Shown here: piece by piece, positions 18,207-26,240 of the stretch | Layout: each line of letters starts with the position of its first letter | Numbering within the stretch: position 1 is the first letter of the stretch | Origin: Flavobacterium sp. LC2016-13 | GTDB taxonomy: Bacteria > Bacteroidota > Bacteroidia > Flavobacteriales > Flavobacteriaceae | Assembly: GCF_009707955.1 (NCBI RefSeq) | Contig: NZ_WMDQ01000004.1 | Span: forward strand, 186,001 to 250,000 | Direction of reading: 5' to 3' | Length of the DNA stretch: 64,000 bases | The notes under the pieces: model-generated | The model's database searches: none | Told to the model about the DNA's origin: nothing | What the model saw: only the letters and a program-made list of their open reading frames with translations | Position numbers and translations under genes: made by a program

Positions 18207-19655
18207 ATGAAAAAGAAGCATGAAATTGAATCAAAATTAAAAGTATTTGTATGTATTGTTTTTGCAGCAGCGCTTTTATCGTCTTGCAAAAAGGAAGAAC
18301 AAGCTGCAAATTATGGTGAAATTACCACAGAAGGACAAATGGACGCTGAACTTACTGCTCCGCCAAGGGTTCCAAAACCAATTGGTAACAGAAAAGCCAT
18401 GAAGTTAAAAGTTAATATGGAAATTAAAGAACAGGAAGGTACAATGACTGATGGCGTAAAATATACGTATTGGACATTTGGCGGTTCTGTTCCGGGAAGT
18501 TTTATCAGAACCCGTGTTGGAGATGAAGTTGAATTTCACTTAAAAAATCATCCTGATAATAAATTACCTCACAATATTGATTTGCATGCCGTAACAGGTC
18601 CCGGTGGCGGGGCAACATCCTCTTTGGTTGCACCTGGCCACGAAAAAGTATTCAGTTTTAAAGTAATTAATCCTGGATTATACGTGTATCATTGTGCGAC
18701 AGCGCCTGTTGGAATGCATATTGCAAACGGAATGTACGGTTTGATTTTGGTTGAACCGGAAGGCGGACTTCCTCCTGTTGATAAAGAATACTACGTAATG
18801 CAAGGTGATTTTTATACTCAGGGCGAATACGGAGCTAAAGGGCTTCAGCCTTTTGATATGAATAAAGCGGTTAAAGAAACTCCTGATTATGTCGTTTTTA
18901 ACGGAAAAGTAGGTTCTTTAACAAACGGAAATGAACTTACTGCAAAAGTTGGCGAAACTGTTCGCTTATTTGTTGGTAACGGCGGACCAAATTTGGTTTC
19001 TTCTTTTCATGTTATTGGCGAAATATTCGATAATGTACATGTAGAAGGCGGCGCACTCATTAATAAAAATGTTCAAACAACTTTAATTCCTGCCGGAGGT
19101 TCCGCTATTGTAGATTTTAAGGTAGAAACTCCAGGTAATTTTATCTTGGTCGATCATTCTATTTTCAGAGCTTTTAATAAAGGTGCGCTGGGAATATTGA
19201 AAGTTGAAGGTCCTGAAAACAAAAATATCTATTCAGGTACTATTCAGGAAGGTATTTATTTACCAGAAGGTGGAACCATTCAAAAAATGCCTAGTACAGA
19301 AGCAGCTAAAACTGTAACTCCAAAAAGAACTATTGCAGAAAAAATGACGGTTGGGAAACAAATTTTTGGAACAACATGTTTTGCTTGTCATCAATCTGAA
19401 GGGCAAGGAATTCCGAATACATTTCCTCCTCTTGCAAAATCAGATTATTTAAACGCAGATTCTAAAAGAGCCATTAAAACCATCTTGCATGGTTTGAGTG
19501 GAGAAGTAACCGTAAATGGCAAAAAATTCAATAATGTCATGCCGGCGCAAAATTTATCTGATGATGAAATAGCCAATGTTATGACTTACATCTATAATAG
19601 TTGGGGAAATAATAAAACTGAAATCACGCCCGAAATGGTAAAAGCACAGCGATAG
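18207..19655 (+). CDS. nirK: Copper nitrite reductase (NirK) with C-terminal cytochrome c domain, lipoprotein
   Basis: Reduces nitrite to nitric oxide outside the inner membrane. The 482-residue chain has a lipobox (LLSSC, Cys 27) and two cupredoxin domains. Type 1 copper ligands are His 122, Cys 163, His 171 and Met 176. Type 2 copper ligands are His 127, His 162 and His 317, with catalytic Asp 125 (NIDLH) and His 268 also present. A fused C-terminal cytochrome c has heme motif CFACH (391-395) and probable axial Met 445 in VMPAQNL. The fusion supplies its own electron entry, and the azurin-like protein encoded nearby is another possible donor. It is first gene of nirK-nirV-sco and is probably de-repressed by NO through the palindromes upstream. 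Confidence 0.96.
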   Translation: MKKKHEIESKLKVFVCIVFAAALLSSCKKEEQAANYGEITTEGQMDAELTAPPRVPKPIGNRKAMKLKVNMEIKEQEGTMTDGVKYTYWTFGGSVPGSFIRTRVGDEVEFHLKNHPDNKLPHNIDLHAVTGPGGGATSSLVAPGHEKVFSFKVINPGLYVYHCATAPVGMHIANGMYGLILVEPEGGLPPVDKEYYVMQGDFYTQGEYGAKGLQPFDMNKAVKETPDYVVFNGKVGSLTNGNELTAKVGETVRLFVGNGGPNLVSSFHVIGEIFDNVHVEGGALINKNVQTTLIPAGGSAIVDFKVETPGNFILVDHSIFRAFNKGALGILKVEGPENKNIYSGTIQEGIYLPEGGTIQKMPSTEAAKTVTPKRTIAEKMTVGKQIFGTTCFACHQSEGQGIPNTFPPLAKSDYLNADSKRAIKTILHGLSGEVTVNGKKFNNVMPAQNLSDDEIANVMTYIYNSWGNNKTEITPEMVKAQR

Positions 19656-19667
19656 AAACTGAATATC

Positions 19668-20441
19668 ATGCAAAAAAGCATTTTTATTTTTATTCTTTTT
19701 TTAGTTCAGATTGTTCGGACACAAGAACTAAAAATGGCTCCGATAAAAGAGGGATATTTTGTCCCTCTTTACGGAGCTTCATCAAAGAATCCTGTTGCTG
19801 TAAAATCCTTTTTTATGGATGTTTATCCCGTAACAAATCAGCAATATTTGAGTTTCGTTAAAAAGAATCCCGAATTCAGAAAATCAAAAATGAAAGGAAT
19901 TTTTGCTGACAAAAGTTATCTGGGATATTGGATAAGTGATGTTGATTTTGGAAATAACAACACTAAATCGCCCGTAACGAATGTTTCCTGGTTTGCGGCC
20001 AAAAAATATTGCGAATGCCAGGGAAAACGTTTGCCAACAATGGATGAATGGGAATATGTGGCTATGGCCGATGAAAAAAAAATAGACGCAAGAACTAAAT
20101 CAGAGTTTAACCAATACATTTTGTCGTGGTATGAAAAATCCAAAACTTATGAAAATTCGATTGGAAAAACTTTCAAAAATTATTGGGGCGTTTACGACAT
20201 GCATGGTTTGGTGTGGGAATGGACATTGGACTTTAACAGCATTTTTTTATCTGGTGAATCCAGAAAAGACAAAAGTGAGGATAAAAACCTGTTCTGCGGC
20301 GGCGCATCTGTAAATGCAAGTGATTTAATGGATTATGCGGCTTTTATGCGATATGCTTTTAGAGGAAGTTTAAAAGCACAATATTCAACACGAAATTTGG
20401 GTTTTCGATGCGCAAGCTCAACAAATATTAATTTAAAATAA
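19668..20441 (+). CDS. nirV: NirV-like SUMF1/formylglycine-generating-enzyme-fold protein
   Basis: A 257-residue exported protein (signal peptide to about residue 18) with the SUMF1 fold: FFMDVYPVTNQQYLSFVKKNP at the start, SPVTNVSWFAAKKYCECQGKRLPTMDEWEYVA, WGVYDMHGLVWEWTLDF, and the closing RNLGFRCAS. The cysteine pair that makes formylglycine in true sulfatase activators is absent from the segment before RNLGFRC, so sulfatase activation is unlikely. Its position 12 bases after nirK matches nirV of other denitrifiers, whose exact role in nitrite-reductase maturation is not settled. Confidence 0.85.
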   Translation: MQKSIFIFILFLVQIVRTQELKMAPIKEGYFVPLYGASSKNPVAVKSFFMDVYPVTNQQYLSFVKKNPEFRKSKMKGIFADKSYLGYWISDVDFGNNNTKSPVTNVSWFAAKKYCECQGKRLPTMDEWEYVAMADEKKIDARTKSEFNQYILSWYEKSKTYENSIGKTFKNYWGVYDMHGLVWEWTLDFNSIFLSGESRKDKSEDKNLFCGGASVNASDLMDYAAFMRYAFRGSLKAQYSTRNLGFRCASSTNINLK

Positions 20442-20448
20442 CCCATAA

Positions 20449-21042
20449 ATGAAAAAAACAATAGTACTCTTATTGCTGGTTTTTGGATTACAAAGCTGCA
20501 AAGATTTTACAAAAGAAACATCAAATCCTGAAAATGCAAAAATAACAGATATTTCAATCTACAATTTGCCTTCAAAATGGACTACTCAAAACGGGCAAAA
20601 TATTGAACTTAAAAATCTCAAAGGAAATGTTCTTGTTATGGTCATGATTTATACTTCTTGCAAAGCAGCCTGTCCAAAACTAGTTGCAGATATGAGAGAT
20701 ATAGAATCAAAATTAGACAAAAAAACAAAGAATAAGGTAAAACTTGTTTTAGTAAGTATTGATCCTGTAACAGATACTCCAAAAAGATTAAAATCGTTTG
20801 CAATTGAAAACAAAATGAATCAGGATCCCTGGCTATTTTTACGTTCTACAGAAGACAATACGCGCGAATTTGCAGCACTTCTGGCCGTAAATTACAAACA
20901 AATATCTCCAATGGATTTTTCGCACTCTAATATTATCAGTGTTTTTAATACTAAAGGAGAATTAATTTATCAGCAGGAAGGTTTAGGTGTAAATAATGAT
21001 CAGACAATTAATAAAATAAACGAAGAAGCTTCAAAAATTTAA
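20449..21042 (+). CDS. SCO1/SenC family copper chaperone lipoprotein
   Basis: A 197-residue thioredoxin-fold lipoprotein (lipobox GLQSC, Cys 17). The copper-binding CxxxC is at Cys 71 and Cys 75 (TSCKAACP), and the third ligand is probably His 159 in DFSHSN. SCO proteins deliver copper to CuA of cytochrome oxidase or to other copper enzymes. Position seven bases after nirV and third in the nirK operon points to metallation of NirK or of a nearby copper enzyme. The typical IDPVTDTP loop is present, so the protein looks functional. Confidence 0.9.
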   Translation: MKKTIVLLLLVFGLQSCKDFTKETSNPENAKITDISIYNLPSKWTTQNGQNIELKNLKGNVLVMVMIYTSCKAACPKLVADMRDIESKLDKKTKNKVKLVLVSIDPVTDTPKRLKSFAIENKMNQDPWLFLRSTEDNTREFAALLAVNYKQISPMDFSHSNIISVFNTKGELIYQQEGLGVNNDQTINKINEEASKI

Positions 21043-21068
21043 AAAATAGGTAGGTTGATTAGTTGAAG

Positions 21069-21107
21069 AGCAAGAGGAGATTTTAATTAATTGACTCTTG
21101 CTTTTTT
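21069..21107 (+). terminator. Terminator of the nirK-nirV-sco operon
   Basis: AGCAAGAG (21069-21076) pairs with CTCTTGCT (21095-21102), followed by a run of T. Confidence 0.65.
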
Positions 21108-21115
21108 ATTTAATA

Positions 21116-21163
21116 ATAAAAATGCGTCAACAATAATCAATAAGATTATTTGGTTGACGCATT
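21116..21163 (-). terminator. Terminator of the ric gene
   Basis: AATGCGTCAA (21121-21130) pairs with TTGACGCATT (21154-21163), and inside it AATAATC pairs with GATTATT. On the minus strand the stem ends in a T-rich tract. Confidence 0.75.
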
Positions 21164-21179
21164 CACTCTATTATTTATT

Positions 21180-21911
21180 TTAATTACTTTGAGAAAACTC
21201 TTCTTCAAGAATAACTGCTTTTGGGAACAGGATATTATTTTCAAGATGAATATGTTTATGCAAATCTTCTTCGAATTCTTTTAGCATAGCAAATGTTACT
21301 TTATAAGTGGTACAACCATCACTTGGTGCTGTATAATTATTAGTTAATCTTGCAATTTCTCTAAAGCGATCGCCTTCATTATCGTGTTCCTGCATCATCA
21401 TAGCAATTGGATTTGATACTGTTCCGAAAGAAGGCTGAGATAAAACCCCATCAGATTCTTTCGTTTTTACCATTCTTTTTATAAAAGGAAACAAGATCAA
21501 TTCTTCTTTTTTCATGTGCTGTGCCAATTCTCCGGCACCTTCCACGAACAATTCATTAATTCTGAATAATTCCTGATGACTTGCTCCATGAACTTTGCAA
21601 AGTTTATCTAAAAACTGAATCAAAATTGTTGTTTTATCTTCTACATAACGATGATGTGTTTTTTCGATATAATCGACCAATAAATCTAATGGCCAGGAAT
21701 TAAAATCGATTCCATTATTATTTCCAGATTGTAAAACATCATACACGTTTTGCAATAATACATCGGAGTCGATATCTTGTTTTTCGCAAACTTCAGTCAG
21801 CGTTCTGTTGCCTTTACAGCAAAAATCGATTTGATATTTTGTAAATACAGCAGCTGTTCTAAAATCCTGAGCTACAAATGAACCAATTGTTTTATTCTTT
21901 AAATTTTCCAT
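21180..21911 (-). CDS. ric: Iron-sulfur cluster repair di-iron protein (Ric/YtfE/ScdA)
   Basis: Restores Fe-S clusters damaged by NO or oxidants. The 243-residue protein has the ScdA_N domain (about 1-70, with IDFCCKGNRTL, Cys 31/Cys 32) and a hemerythrin-like four-helix bundle. The bundle carries the expected iron ligands: KTHHRYVED, HGASHQELF, HMKKEELILFP, MMQEHDNEGD and LHKHIHLENNILFP. It stands alone on the minus strand between two terminators with its own palindromic operator, so it would respond to the same NO signal as nirK. This is the detoxification arm for NO made by NirK. Confidence 0.93.
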   Translation of the reverse strand: MENLKNKTIGSFVAQDFRTAAVFTKYQIDFCCKGNRTLTEVCEKQDIDSDVLLQNVYDVLQSGNNNGIDFNSWPLDLLVDYIEKTHHRYVEDKTTILIQFLDKLCKVHGASHQELFRINELFVEGAGELAQHMKKEELILFPFIKRMVKTKESDGVLSQPSFGTVSNPIAMMMQEHDNEGDRFREIARLTNNYTAPSDGCTTYKVTFAMLKEFEEDLHKHIHLENNILFPKAVILEEEFSQSN

Positions 21912-21941
21912 TTTCTTAAAATTAATTATGATTTGATTTAT

Positions 21942-21967
21942 AATAAAAGATAAAATTATCTTTTATT
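21942..21967 (-). promoter_or_regulatory. Palindromic operator upstream of ric
   Basis: AATAAAAGATAA, AA, TTATCTTTTATT is a perfect 12+12 base inverted repeat centred about 43 bases before the ric start. Its core is the same as that at the nirK and rrf2 promoters. It is the best of the three copies. Confidence 0.7.
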
Positions 21968-21975
21968 GAGTTATT

Positions 21976-22007
21976 AAAAAACCCTAACATCTGCAAAGAC
22001 ATTAGAG
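21976..22007 (-). terminator. Terminator of the rrf2-azurin operon
   Basis: CCCTAACATCT (21982-21992) and AGACATTAGAG (21997-22007) form an 11-base stem on the minus strand when G-U pairs are allowed, with loop GCAA. A six-T run follows in the minus-strand transcript. Confidence 0.6.
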
Positions 22008-22014
22008 TTCATAT

Positions 22015-22536
22015 TTATTCTACAATTAAAACACCTTTCATCATGGCAACGTGACCCGGGAAAGTACATAAAAAGTTATACGTTCCTTTTTTATCAATCG
22101 TAAATTCAATTGTATCTTGTTCTCCTCCTCCAAGTAATTTAGTATGAGCAATAATTGAAGCTTTTTCAGTAGCAGGAATATAATCAGTGTCTTTAGCCGT
22201 TATCGCTTTAGAGGCAAAAGCAGTTTCATCTGTTCCTTCCTTTAAAATAACCAAATTATGTCCCATCGCTTCTTTAGGAATTTTTCCAACATGTTTTAAC
22301 GTTAAAGTAATTGGTTTTCCGGCAGTTGCTCTTAATTCTGCAGTATTAAACTGCATTTGGTCATTTCCTTCAATAACCAAGACATTTTCAGCATTTGTTG
22401 CCTGTTTTACACCTTCTGATTCTGTTTCATTTATTTCTGTAGGTTCATCTGTTCGAGTCGTTTCTTTTTTACCACATGAAGTTATGGCTAAAAAACCCAT
22501 TAACATTACAATCGAAATTTTGACTTTTTTATTCAT
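22015..22536 (-). CDS. Azurin-like type 1 copper lipoprotein
   Basis: A 173-residue electron carrier outside the inner membrane. It has a lipobox (AITSC, Cys 21) and an acidic linker of about 30 residues, then an azurin domain. Copper ligands are His 93 (MGHNLV), Cys 157, His 162 (CTFPGH) and Met 166, with spacing equal to azurin. Azurins donate electrons to copper nitrite reductase in several denitrifiers, so this is a good candidate donor to the NirK encoded 2.4 kb away. It follows the rrf2 gene by 27 bases on the same strand and so is probably under the same operator. Confidence 0.92.
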   Translation of the reverse strand: MNKKVKISIVMLMGFLAITSCGKKETTRTDEPTEINETESEGVKQATNAENVLVIEGNDQMQFNTAELRATAGKPITLTLKHVGKIPKEAMGHNLVILKEGTDETAFASKAITAKDTDYIPATEKASIIAHTKLLGGGEQDTIEFTIDKKGTYNFLCTFPGHVAMMKGVLIVE

Positions 22537-22563
22537 TATTAATGTATTTAAATTATAAAAATT

Positions 22564-23013
22564 CTATTCGTCTTTATTTAATATTCTTAAATGAAAATCG
22601 CCTGCTTTTACTCCTGAAGCAAGATCTTCAAGCGTAGTCGTGGTTAACATTGCTACTAAAAGTTCCCTTATTTTTTTAAACTCATTATGCACAGGACAAG
22701 GATGCGTTTCTGAACATTCTTTTAAACCAATGCCGCAGCCTTTATATATATTGTCTCCGTCTATGGCGTCTACAATCTGAATTAATTTTATATTTTTTGC
22801 CACTTCATTAGAAACTTCAAAACCACCGCCCACTCCTTTAGAAGAAGCTATAATGCTATTTTTGGTTAAAATCTGCATTATTTTGGCCGTAAAAGGTTCG
22901 GGAGAATCTATTTCTTTGGCTACGTCTTTTATTCCAACCCTAATTCCTTTTGAAGATTTGGTTGCAATAAAAATAGAAGCCCGAATGCCGTACTCACATG
23001 CCTTTGAAAACAT
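22564..23013 (-). CDS. Rrf2-family Fe-S transcriptional regulator, NsrR/IscR-like
   Basis: A 149-residue winged-helix regulator. The start MFSKACEYGIRASIFIA is canonical for Rrf2, so the ATG at 23013 is chosen over an upstream in-frame codon that would add 18 residues. Three cysteines (93, 100, 106) in GCGIGLKECSETHPCPVHNEF have nearly the spacing of the cluster ligands of NsrR and IscR. NsrR binds NO through its cluster and releases DNA. The neighbours (ric, azurin, nirK) and an operator in front of its own gene argue for an NO-sensing, self-regulating repressor. The target sequence seen here differs in detail from the proteobacterial NsrR site. Confidence 0.88.
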   Translation of the reverse strand: MFSKACEYGIRASIFIATKSSKGIRVGIKDVAKEIDSPEPFTAKIMQILTKNSIIASSKGVGGGFEVSNEVAKNIKLIQIVDAIDGDNIYKGCGIGLKECSETHPCPVHNEFKKIRELLVAMLTTTTLEDLASGVKAGDFHLRILNKDE

Positions 23014-23057
23014 AAACTGATAGATTAAATTCCATACAAAGATATTCAAGTCTATAT

Positions 23058-23079
23058 TAAAAGACAAATTTATCCTTAA
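23058..23079 (-). promoter_or_regulatory. Operator-like palindrome upstream of the rrf2 gene
   Basis: TAAAAGACAA, AT, TTATCCTTAA matches the ric/nirK palindrome at 9 of 10 and 8 of 10 half-site positions. It lies about 45 bases before the rrf2 ATG, suggesting autoregulation. Confidence 0.55.
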
Positions 23080-23178
23080 TTAATTTTGACAGAAAATATC
23101 TTATTTATAACCAAAATAATTTATGAGAATAAAAAGCATATTTGACATTAAGTCTTTATAAAAAACCAATTTTAGTTT

Positions 23179-23186
23179 TACCTTTG
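23179..23186 (+). promoter_or_regulatory. -7 box for the NYN-domain gene
   Basis: TACCTTTG fits TAnnTTTG, 29 bases before the ATG at 23216. Confidence 0.55.
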
Positions 23187-23215
23187 GAAGTAACTAATTT
23201 TCTAACTCGTAAATA

Positions 23216-23998
23216 ATGCCTGTAAGCAATTCAAAAGATTTAAAACTGGCCGTTCTTATTGATGCCGATAATGTACCGTACAGCAATGTAAAAGGCATGA
23301 TGGAAGAAATAACAAAATTTGGAACGCCAACTACTAAACGTATCTACGCTGACTGGACCAAACCAAACTCAAATGGATGGAAGGCTGTTTTACTCGAACA
23401 TGCAATTACTCCTATTCAACAATATAGTTATACAGTAGGGAAAAATTCCTCAGATTCTGCCTTGATTATTGATGCAATGGATTTGCTTTATTCAGGAAAA
23501 CTGGATGGATTTTGCATTGTTTCAAGCGACAGCGATTTTACCCGTTTGGCGATTCGATTGAGAGAATCCGGAATGAAAGTAATTGGTATTGGAGAAAAGA
23601 AAACTCCAAACTCATTTATCGTTGCTTGTGACAGATTTATTTATATAGAGGTTCTGGATGGCGCTATCCAAAAGAAAAAACCAAAAGCTGCCACAACTGC
23701 AGATGCTAAAAAACCTGTTGAAAAGCCAACAGAAAAAGCATTACATAAAATAGACAAACAAACTATCGAACTTATTGAAGCCACTATTGAAGACATTGAA
23801 GATGATGATGGCTGGGCATTTTTGGGAGATGTTGGAAACCTGATTGTAAAGAAAAAACCTGAGTTTGACCCAAGAAATTATGGTTTTTCTAAACTTACAC
23901 CAATGTTAAAATCACTTACTGATATTCTGGAGATTGACGAAAGAGAATCCGATAAAAAAGGAATCAAACATGTTTATGTTCGATTACGATTCAATTAA
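23216..23998 (+). CDS. NYN domain protein with C-terminal OST-HTH/LOTUS domain
   Basis: A 260-residue putative RNA-processing protein. The NYN (PIN-like) nuclease domain covers about residues 8-150: LAVLIDADNVPYSN (first acidic site), GKNSSDSALIIDAMDLL, and CIVSSDSDFTRLAIRL (further acidic residues for metal binding). A low-complexity Lys/Ala/Thr linker leads to a LOTUS/OST-HTH domain at about 195-260 (DDGWAFLGDVGNLIVKKKP to HVYVRLR), a small RNA-binding fold. The combination suggests RNA cleavage or decay, but no target is known. It appears to be a single gene with its own promoter. Confidence 0.9.
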   Translation: MPVSNSKDLKLAVLIDADNVPYSNVKGMMEEITKFGTPTTKRIYADWTKPNSNGWKAVLLEHAITPIQQYSYTVGKNSSDSALIIDAMDLLYSGKLDGFCIVSSDSDFTRLAIRLRESGMKVIGIGEKKTPNSFIVACDRFIYIEVLDGAIQKKKPKAATTADAKKPVEKPTEKALHKIDKQTIELIEATIEDIEDDDGWAFLGDVGNLIVKKKPEFDPRNYGFSKLTPMLKSLTDILEIDERESDKKGIKHVYVRLRFN

Positions 23999-24033
23999 TT
24001 ATTTACTTTATTACATTTTAATTTTTTAAGAAC

Positions 24034-25545
24034 ATGAGAAAAAAATTCTTTATCTACGGATTCTTATTGTTTCTAATTGTTGCAGTAACTTATTATTATA
24101 CTAAGCGTGGTTTTCTGCTCGTTATTATTTTACCAATATTATTGGTTGTAGGTGTTTATAATGCTTCACAAAAAAAGCATGCCATTTTAAGAAACTTTCC
24201 GGTTTTAGGATATTTCAGATATTTATTTGAAATGATTGCTCCTGAAATTCAACAATATTTTATAGAAAGATCTACGGATGGAAAACCGTTTTCAAGAAAC
24301 CAGCGTTCTTTGGTTTACCAAAGAGCCAAAAACATTGATTCGAGTACGCCTTTCGGGACACAACTAAACTTAAATCATGATAGTTATGAAGGAATAAAAC
24401 ATTCTATTTTTCCGGCAAAAGTAAACGAAGAATTACCTCGTGTATTAGTTGGCGGAAAAGATTGTAAACAACCTTATTTAGCTTCATTATTTAATGTTTC
24501 TGCTATGAGTTTTGGTTCTTTAAGCGAAAATGCAGTTCGTGCGATAAATATTGGTGCTAAAAAAGGAAATTTCTATCAAAATACCGGAGAAGGCGGTTTG
24601 ACTGAATTTCATCTTGCGGGCGGTGGCGATATTACCTGGCAAATTGGAACAGGATATTTTGGATGCCGTGATGCTGAAGGAAACTTTAGTCCTGAAAATT
24701 TCTCGGAAAAGGCCAATCTTCCAAACGTGAAAATGATTGAAATTAAACTTTCTCAGGGTGCAAAACCTGGTCACGGCGGTGTGCTTCCGGCAGCTAAAAA
24801 CACAGAGCAGATTGCAAAAATAAGAGGTGTTGAACCACATACAATGATTCTTTCTCCTCCCGGACATCATGCTTTTTCAGATACCAAAGGACTTATTCAT
24901 TTTATTAAACAATTACGCGAATTATCTAACGGAAAACCTATCGGATTTAAATTATGTATTGGTAATACAACTGAATTTGAAGCTATTTGCCACGAAATGA
25001 TTGCTGAGGATATTTATCCTGATTTTATAACTGTCGATGGTGCCGAAGGCGGAACGGGCGCTGCTCCACTGGAATTTGCAGATGGTGTTGGAATGCCTTT
25101 TGAACCTGCATTGATCTTTGTAAATAAAACGTTGATTGGTTTAAATATTCGCGATAAAATACGCATTATTGGCAGTGGAAAAATCATTTCAGGTTATTCT
25201 ATTTTGCATGCTGTAGCTCTTGGTGCAGATATGTGTAACAGCGCGCGAGGATTCATGTTTTCATTAGGCTGCATTCAGGCGCTTCGTTGTCATAATAACG
25301 AATGCCCAACAGGTGTTGCTACTCAAAATAAAATGTTGATGAAAGGTTTGGTTGTCACTGATAAATCAGATCGTGTATATCATTTTCATAAAAACACGTT
25401 ACATTCTGCCAACGAACTTTTGGCAGCTGCAGGAAAAACTTCTTTTTCAGATGTTGATCCTAATATTTTTATGCGCGGAGACGAATTCGCACATTTATCA
25501 GATCATTATTTCCCTGATATTCTAACAAATGTTACAAAACATTAG
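24034..25545 (+). CDS. FMN-binding glutamate synthase-like membrane-anchored protein
   Basis: A 503-residue protein with two N-terminal membrane helices (about 7-45) and then the FMN-binding central domain of glutamate synthase. Diagnostic stretches include SAMSFGSLSENAVRAIN, KPGHGGVLPAAKN, LSPPGHHAFSD, FITVDGAEGGTGAAPLEFAD, and LGCIQALRCHNNECPTGVATQ, whose cysteines correspond to the GltB Fe-S region. It lacks the glutaminase and C-terminal beta-helix domains, so it cannot be a complete glutamate synthase. Members of this stand-alone family are widespread and mostly uncharacterised. No gltD-like partner is visible. Confidence 0.88.
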   Translation: MRKKFFIYGFLLFLIVAVTYYYTKRGFLLVIILPILLVVGVYNASQKKHAILRNFPVLGYFRYLFEMIAPEIQQYFIERSTDGKPFSRNQRSLVYQRAKNIDSSTPFGTQLNLNHDSYEGIKHSIFPAKVNEELPRVLVGGKDCKQPYLASLFNVSAMSFGSLSENAVRAINIGAKKGNFYQNTGEGGLTEFHLAGGGDITWQIGTGYFGCRDAEGNFSPENFSEKANLPNVKMIEIKLSQGAKPGHGGVLPAAKNTEQIAKIRGVEPHTMILSPPGHHAFSDTKGLIHFIKQLRELSNGKPIGFKLCIGNTTEFEAICHEMIAEDIYPDFITVDGAEGGTGAAPLEFADGVGMPFEPALIFVNKTLIGLNIRDKIRIIGSGKIISGYSILHAVALGADMCNSARGFMFSLGCIQALRCHNNECPTGVATQNKMLMKGLVVTDKSDRVYHFHKNTLHSANELLAAAGKTSFSDVDPNIFMRGDEFAHLSDHYFPDILTNVTKH

Positions 25546-25549
25546 ATAC

Positions 25550-25585
25550 AAAAAAGCCTCTTTGTCATTTCAAAGAGGCTTTTTT
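25550..25585. terminator. Bidirectional terminator, glutamate synthase-like / lipoprotein
   Basis: AAAAAAGCCTCTTTG and CAAAGAGGCTTTTTT pair across a TCATTT loop. The core AAGCCTCTTT is the same as in the terminator at 26181-26220. Confidence 0.85.
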
Positions 25586-25603
25586 AAATAGTTTATTTAG
25601 AAA

Positions 25604-26038
25604 CTAAAGTTTTGCCGTTTCTTTACCTTCAGCACTTTTTCCATTTTCTAAAGCTGCAATTTCTTCTTTATCAACTAATTGTTGTGCAAGAATAATATTA
25701 TTGTAGGATAAAAAATACACATCAAACTTTACTCCTTCATCAATTAATTCCTGAGAAATTTGATTGTTTTTAATCATTTCTTTCAATAAAGCAGGAAATG
25801 ATGTCGTAGTTGCCAATTTATTTTCTTCAGTTCCTTCTAAATTAGTTTCAATTCTTATTTCAATTTTATTATCATTTAAAAATGCCTTAGCACTTGTACT
25901 AACAATATTATTACCTTTTATTGAAGATGAAATATTATAATTACTTACATGTTCCTGGATTTTTTGTTTGGTGTTTTTACAACTTACCAACAATAATACA
26001 AGCGATAAAGCAAATGCGATTTGGGTAATTTTTTTCAT
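25604..26038 (-). CDS. Hypothetical lipoprotein, tandem paralog A
   Basis: A 144-residue lipoprotein (lipobox LLVSC, Cys 20, then KNTKQK). The mature part is alpha/beta, with NDNKIEIRIETNLEG and the helix-rich LLKEMIKNNQISQELIDEGVKFDVYFLS. It is clearly homologous to the next gene upstream: the same SCKNTKQK N terminus and LLKEMI..QI segment. No known family is recognised. It has a short extra tail rich in Lys/Glu/Ala. Arisen by duplication together with the terminator. Confidence 0.8.
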   Translation of the reverse strand: MKKITQIAFALSLVLLLVSCKNTKQKIQEHVSNYNISSSIKGNNIVSTSAKAFLNDNKIEIRIETNLEGTEENKLATTTSFPALLKEMIKNNQISQELIDEGVKFDVYFLSYNNIILAQQLVDKEEIAALENGKSAEGKETAKL

Positions 26039-26180
26039 AATTTTATGGTTTAATAGTTAATTTTTAACTCAAACATAATGAAATTTTTACTCAAAAACAA
26101 TTTTCATTTACAAAACCAAAAAATGTAATTATTTGACTACAACTTAATTAGCAACTTATAAATAACAAAATACAACTATG

Positions 26181-26220
26181 AATAAAAGCCTCTTTAAAAA
26201 AGATTAAAGAGGCTTTTATT
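26181..26220. terminator. Terminator of lipoprotein paralog B
   Basis: AATAAAAGCCTCTTT (26181-26195) and AAAGAGGCTTTTATT (26206-26220) form a perfect 15-base stem. It lies between the two paralogous lipoprotein genes. Confidence 0.85.
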
Positions 26221-26240
26221 CATTACAATATCTAAAGGAA

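Noticed and set aside
22564..23067. Longer N-terminal form of the Rrf2 regulator starting at 23067
   Set aside because: It adds 18 residues before the canonical Rrf2 start and would overlap the operator at 23058-23079.
18132..23079. Nitrite/NO gene set considered as a mobile island
   Set aside because: No integrase, tRNA, flanking direct repeats or change in base composition was seen.
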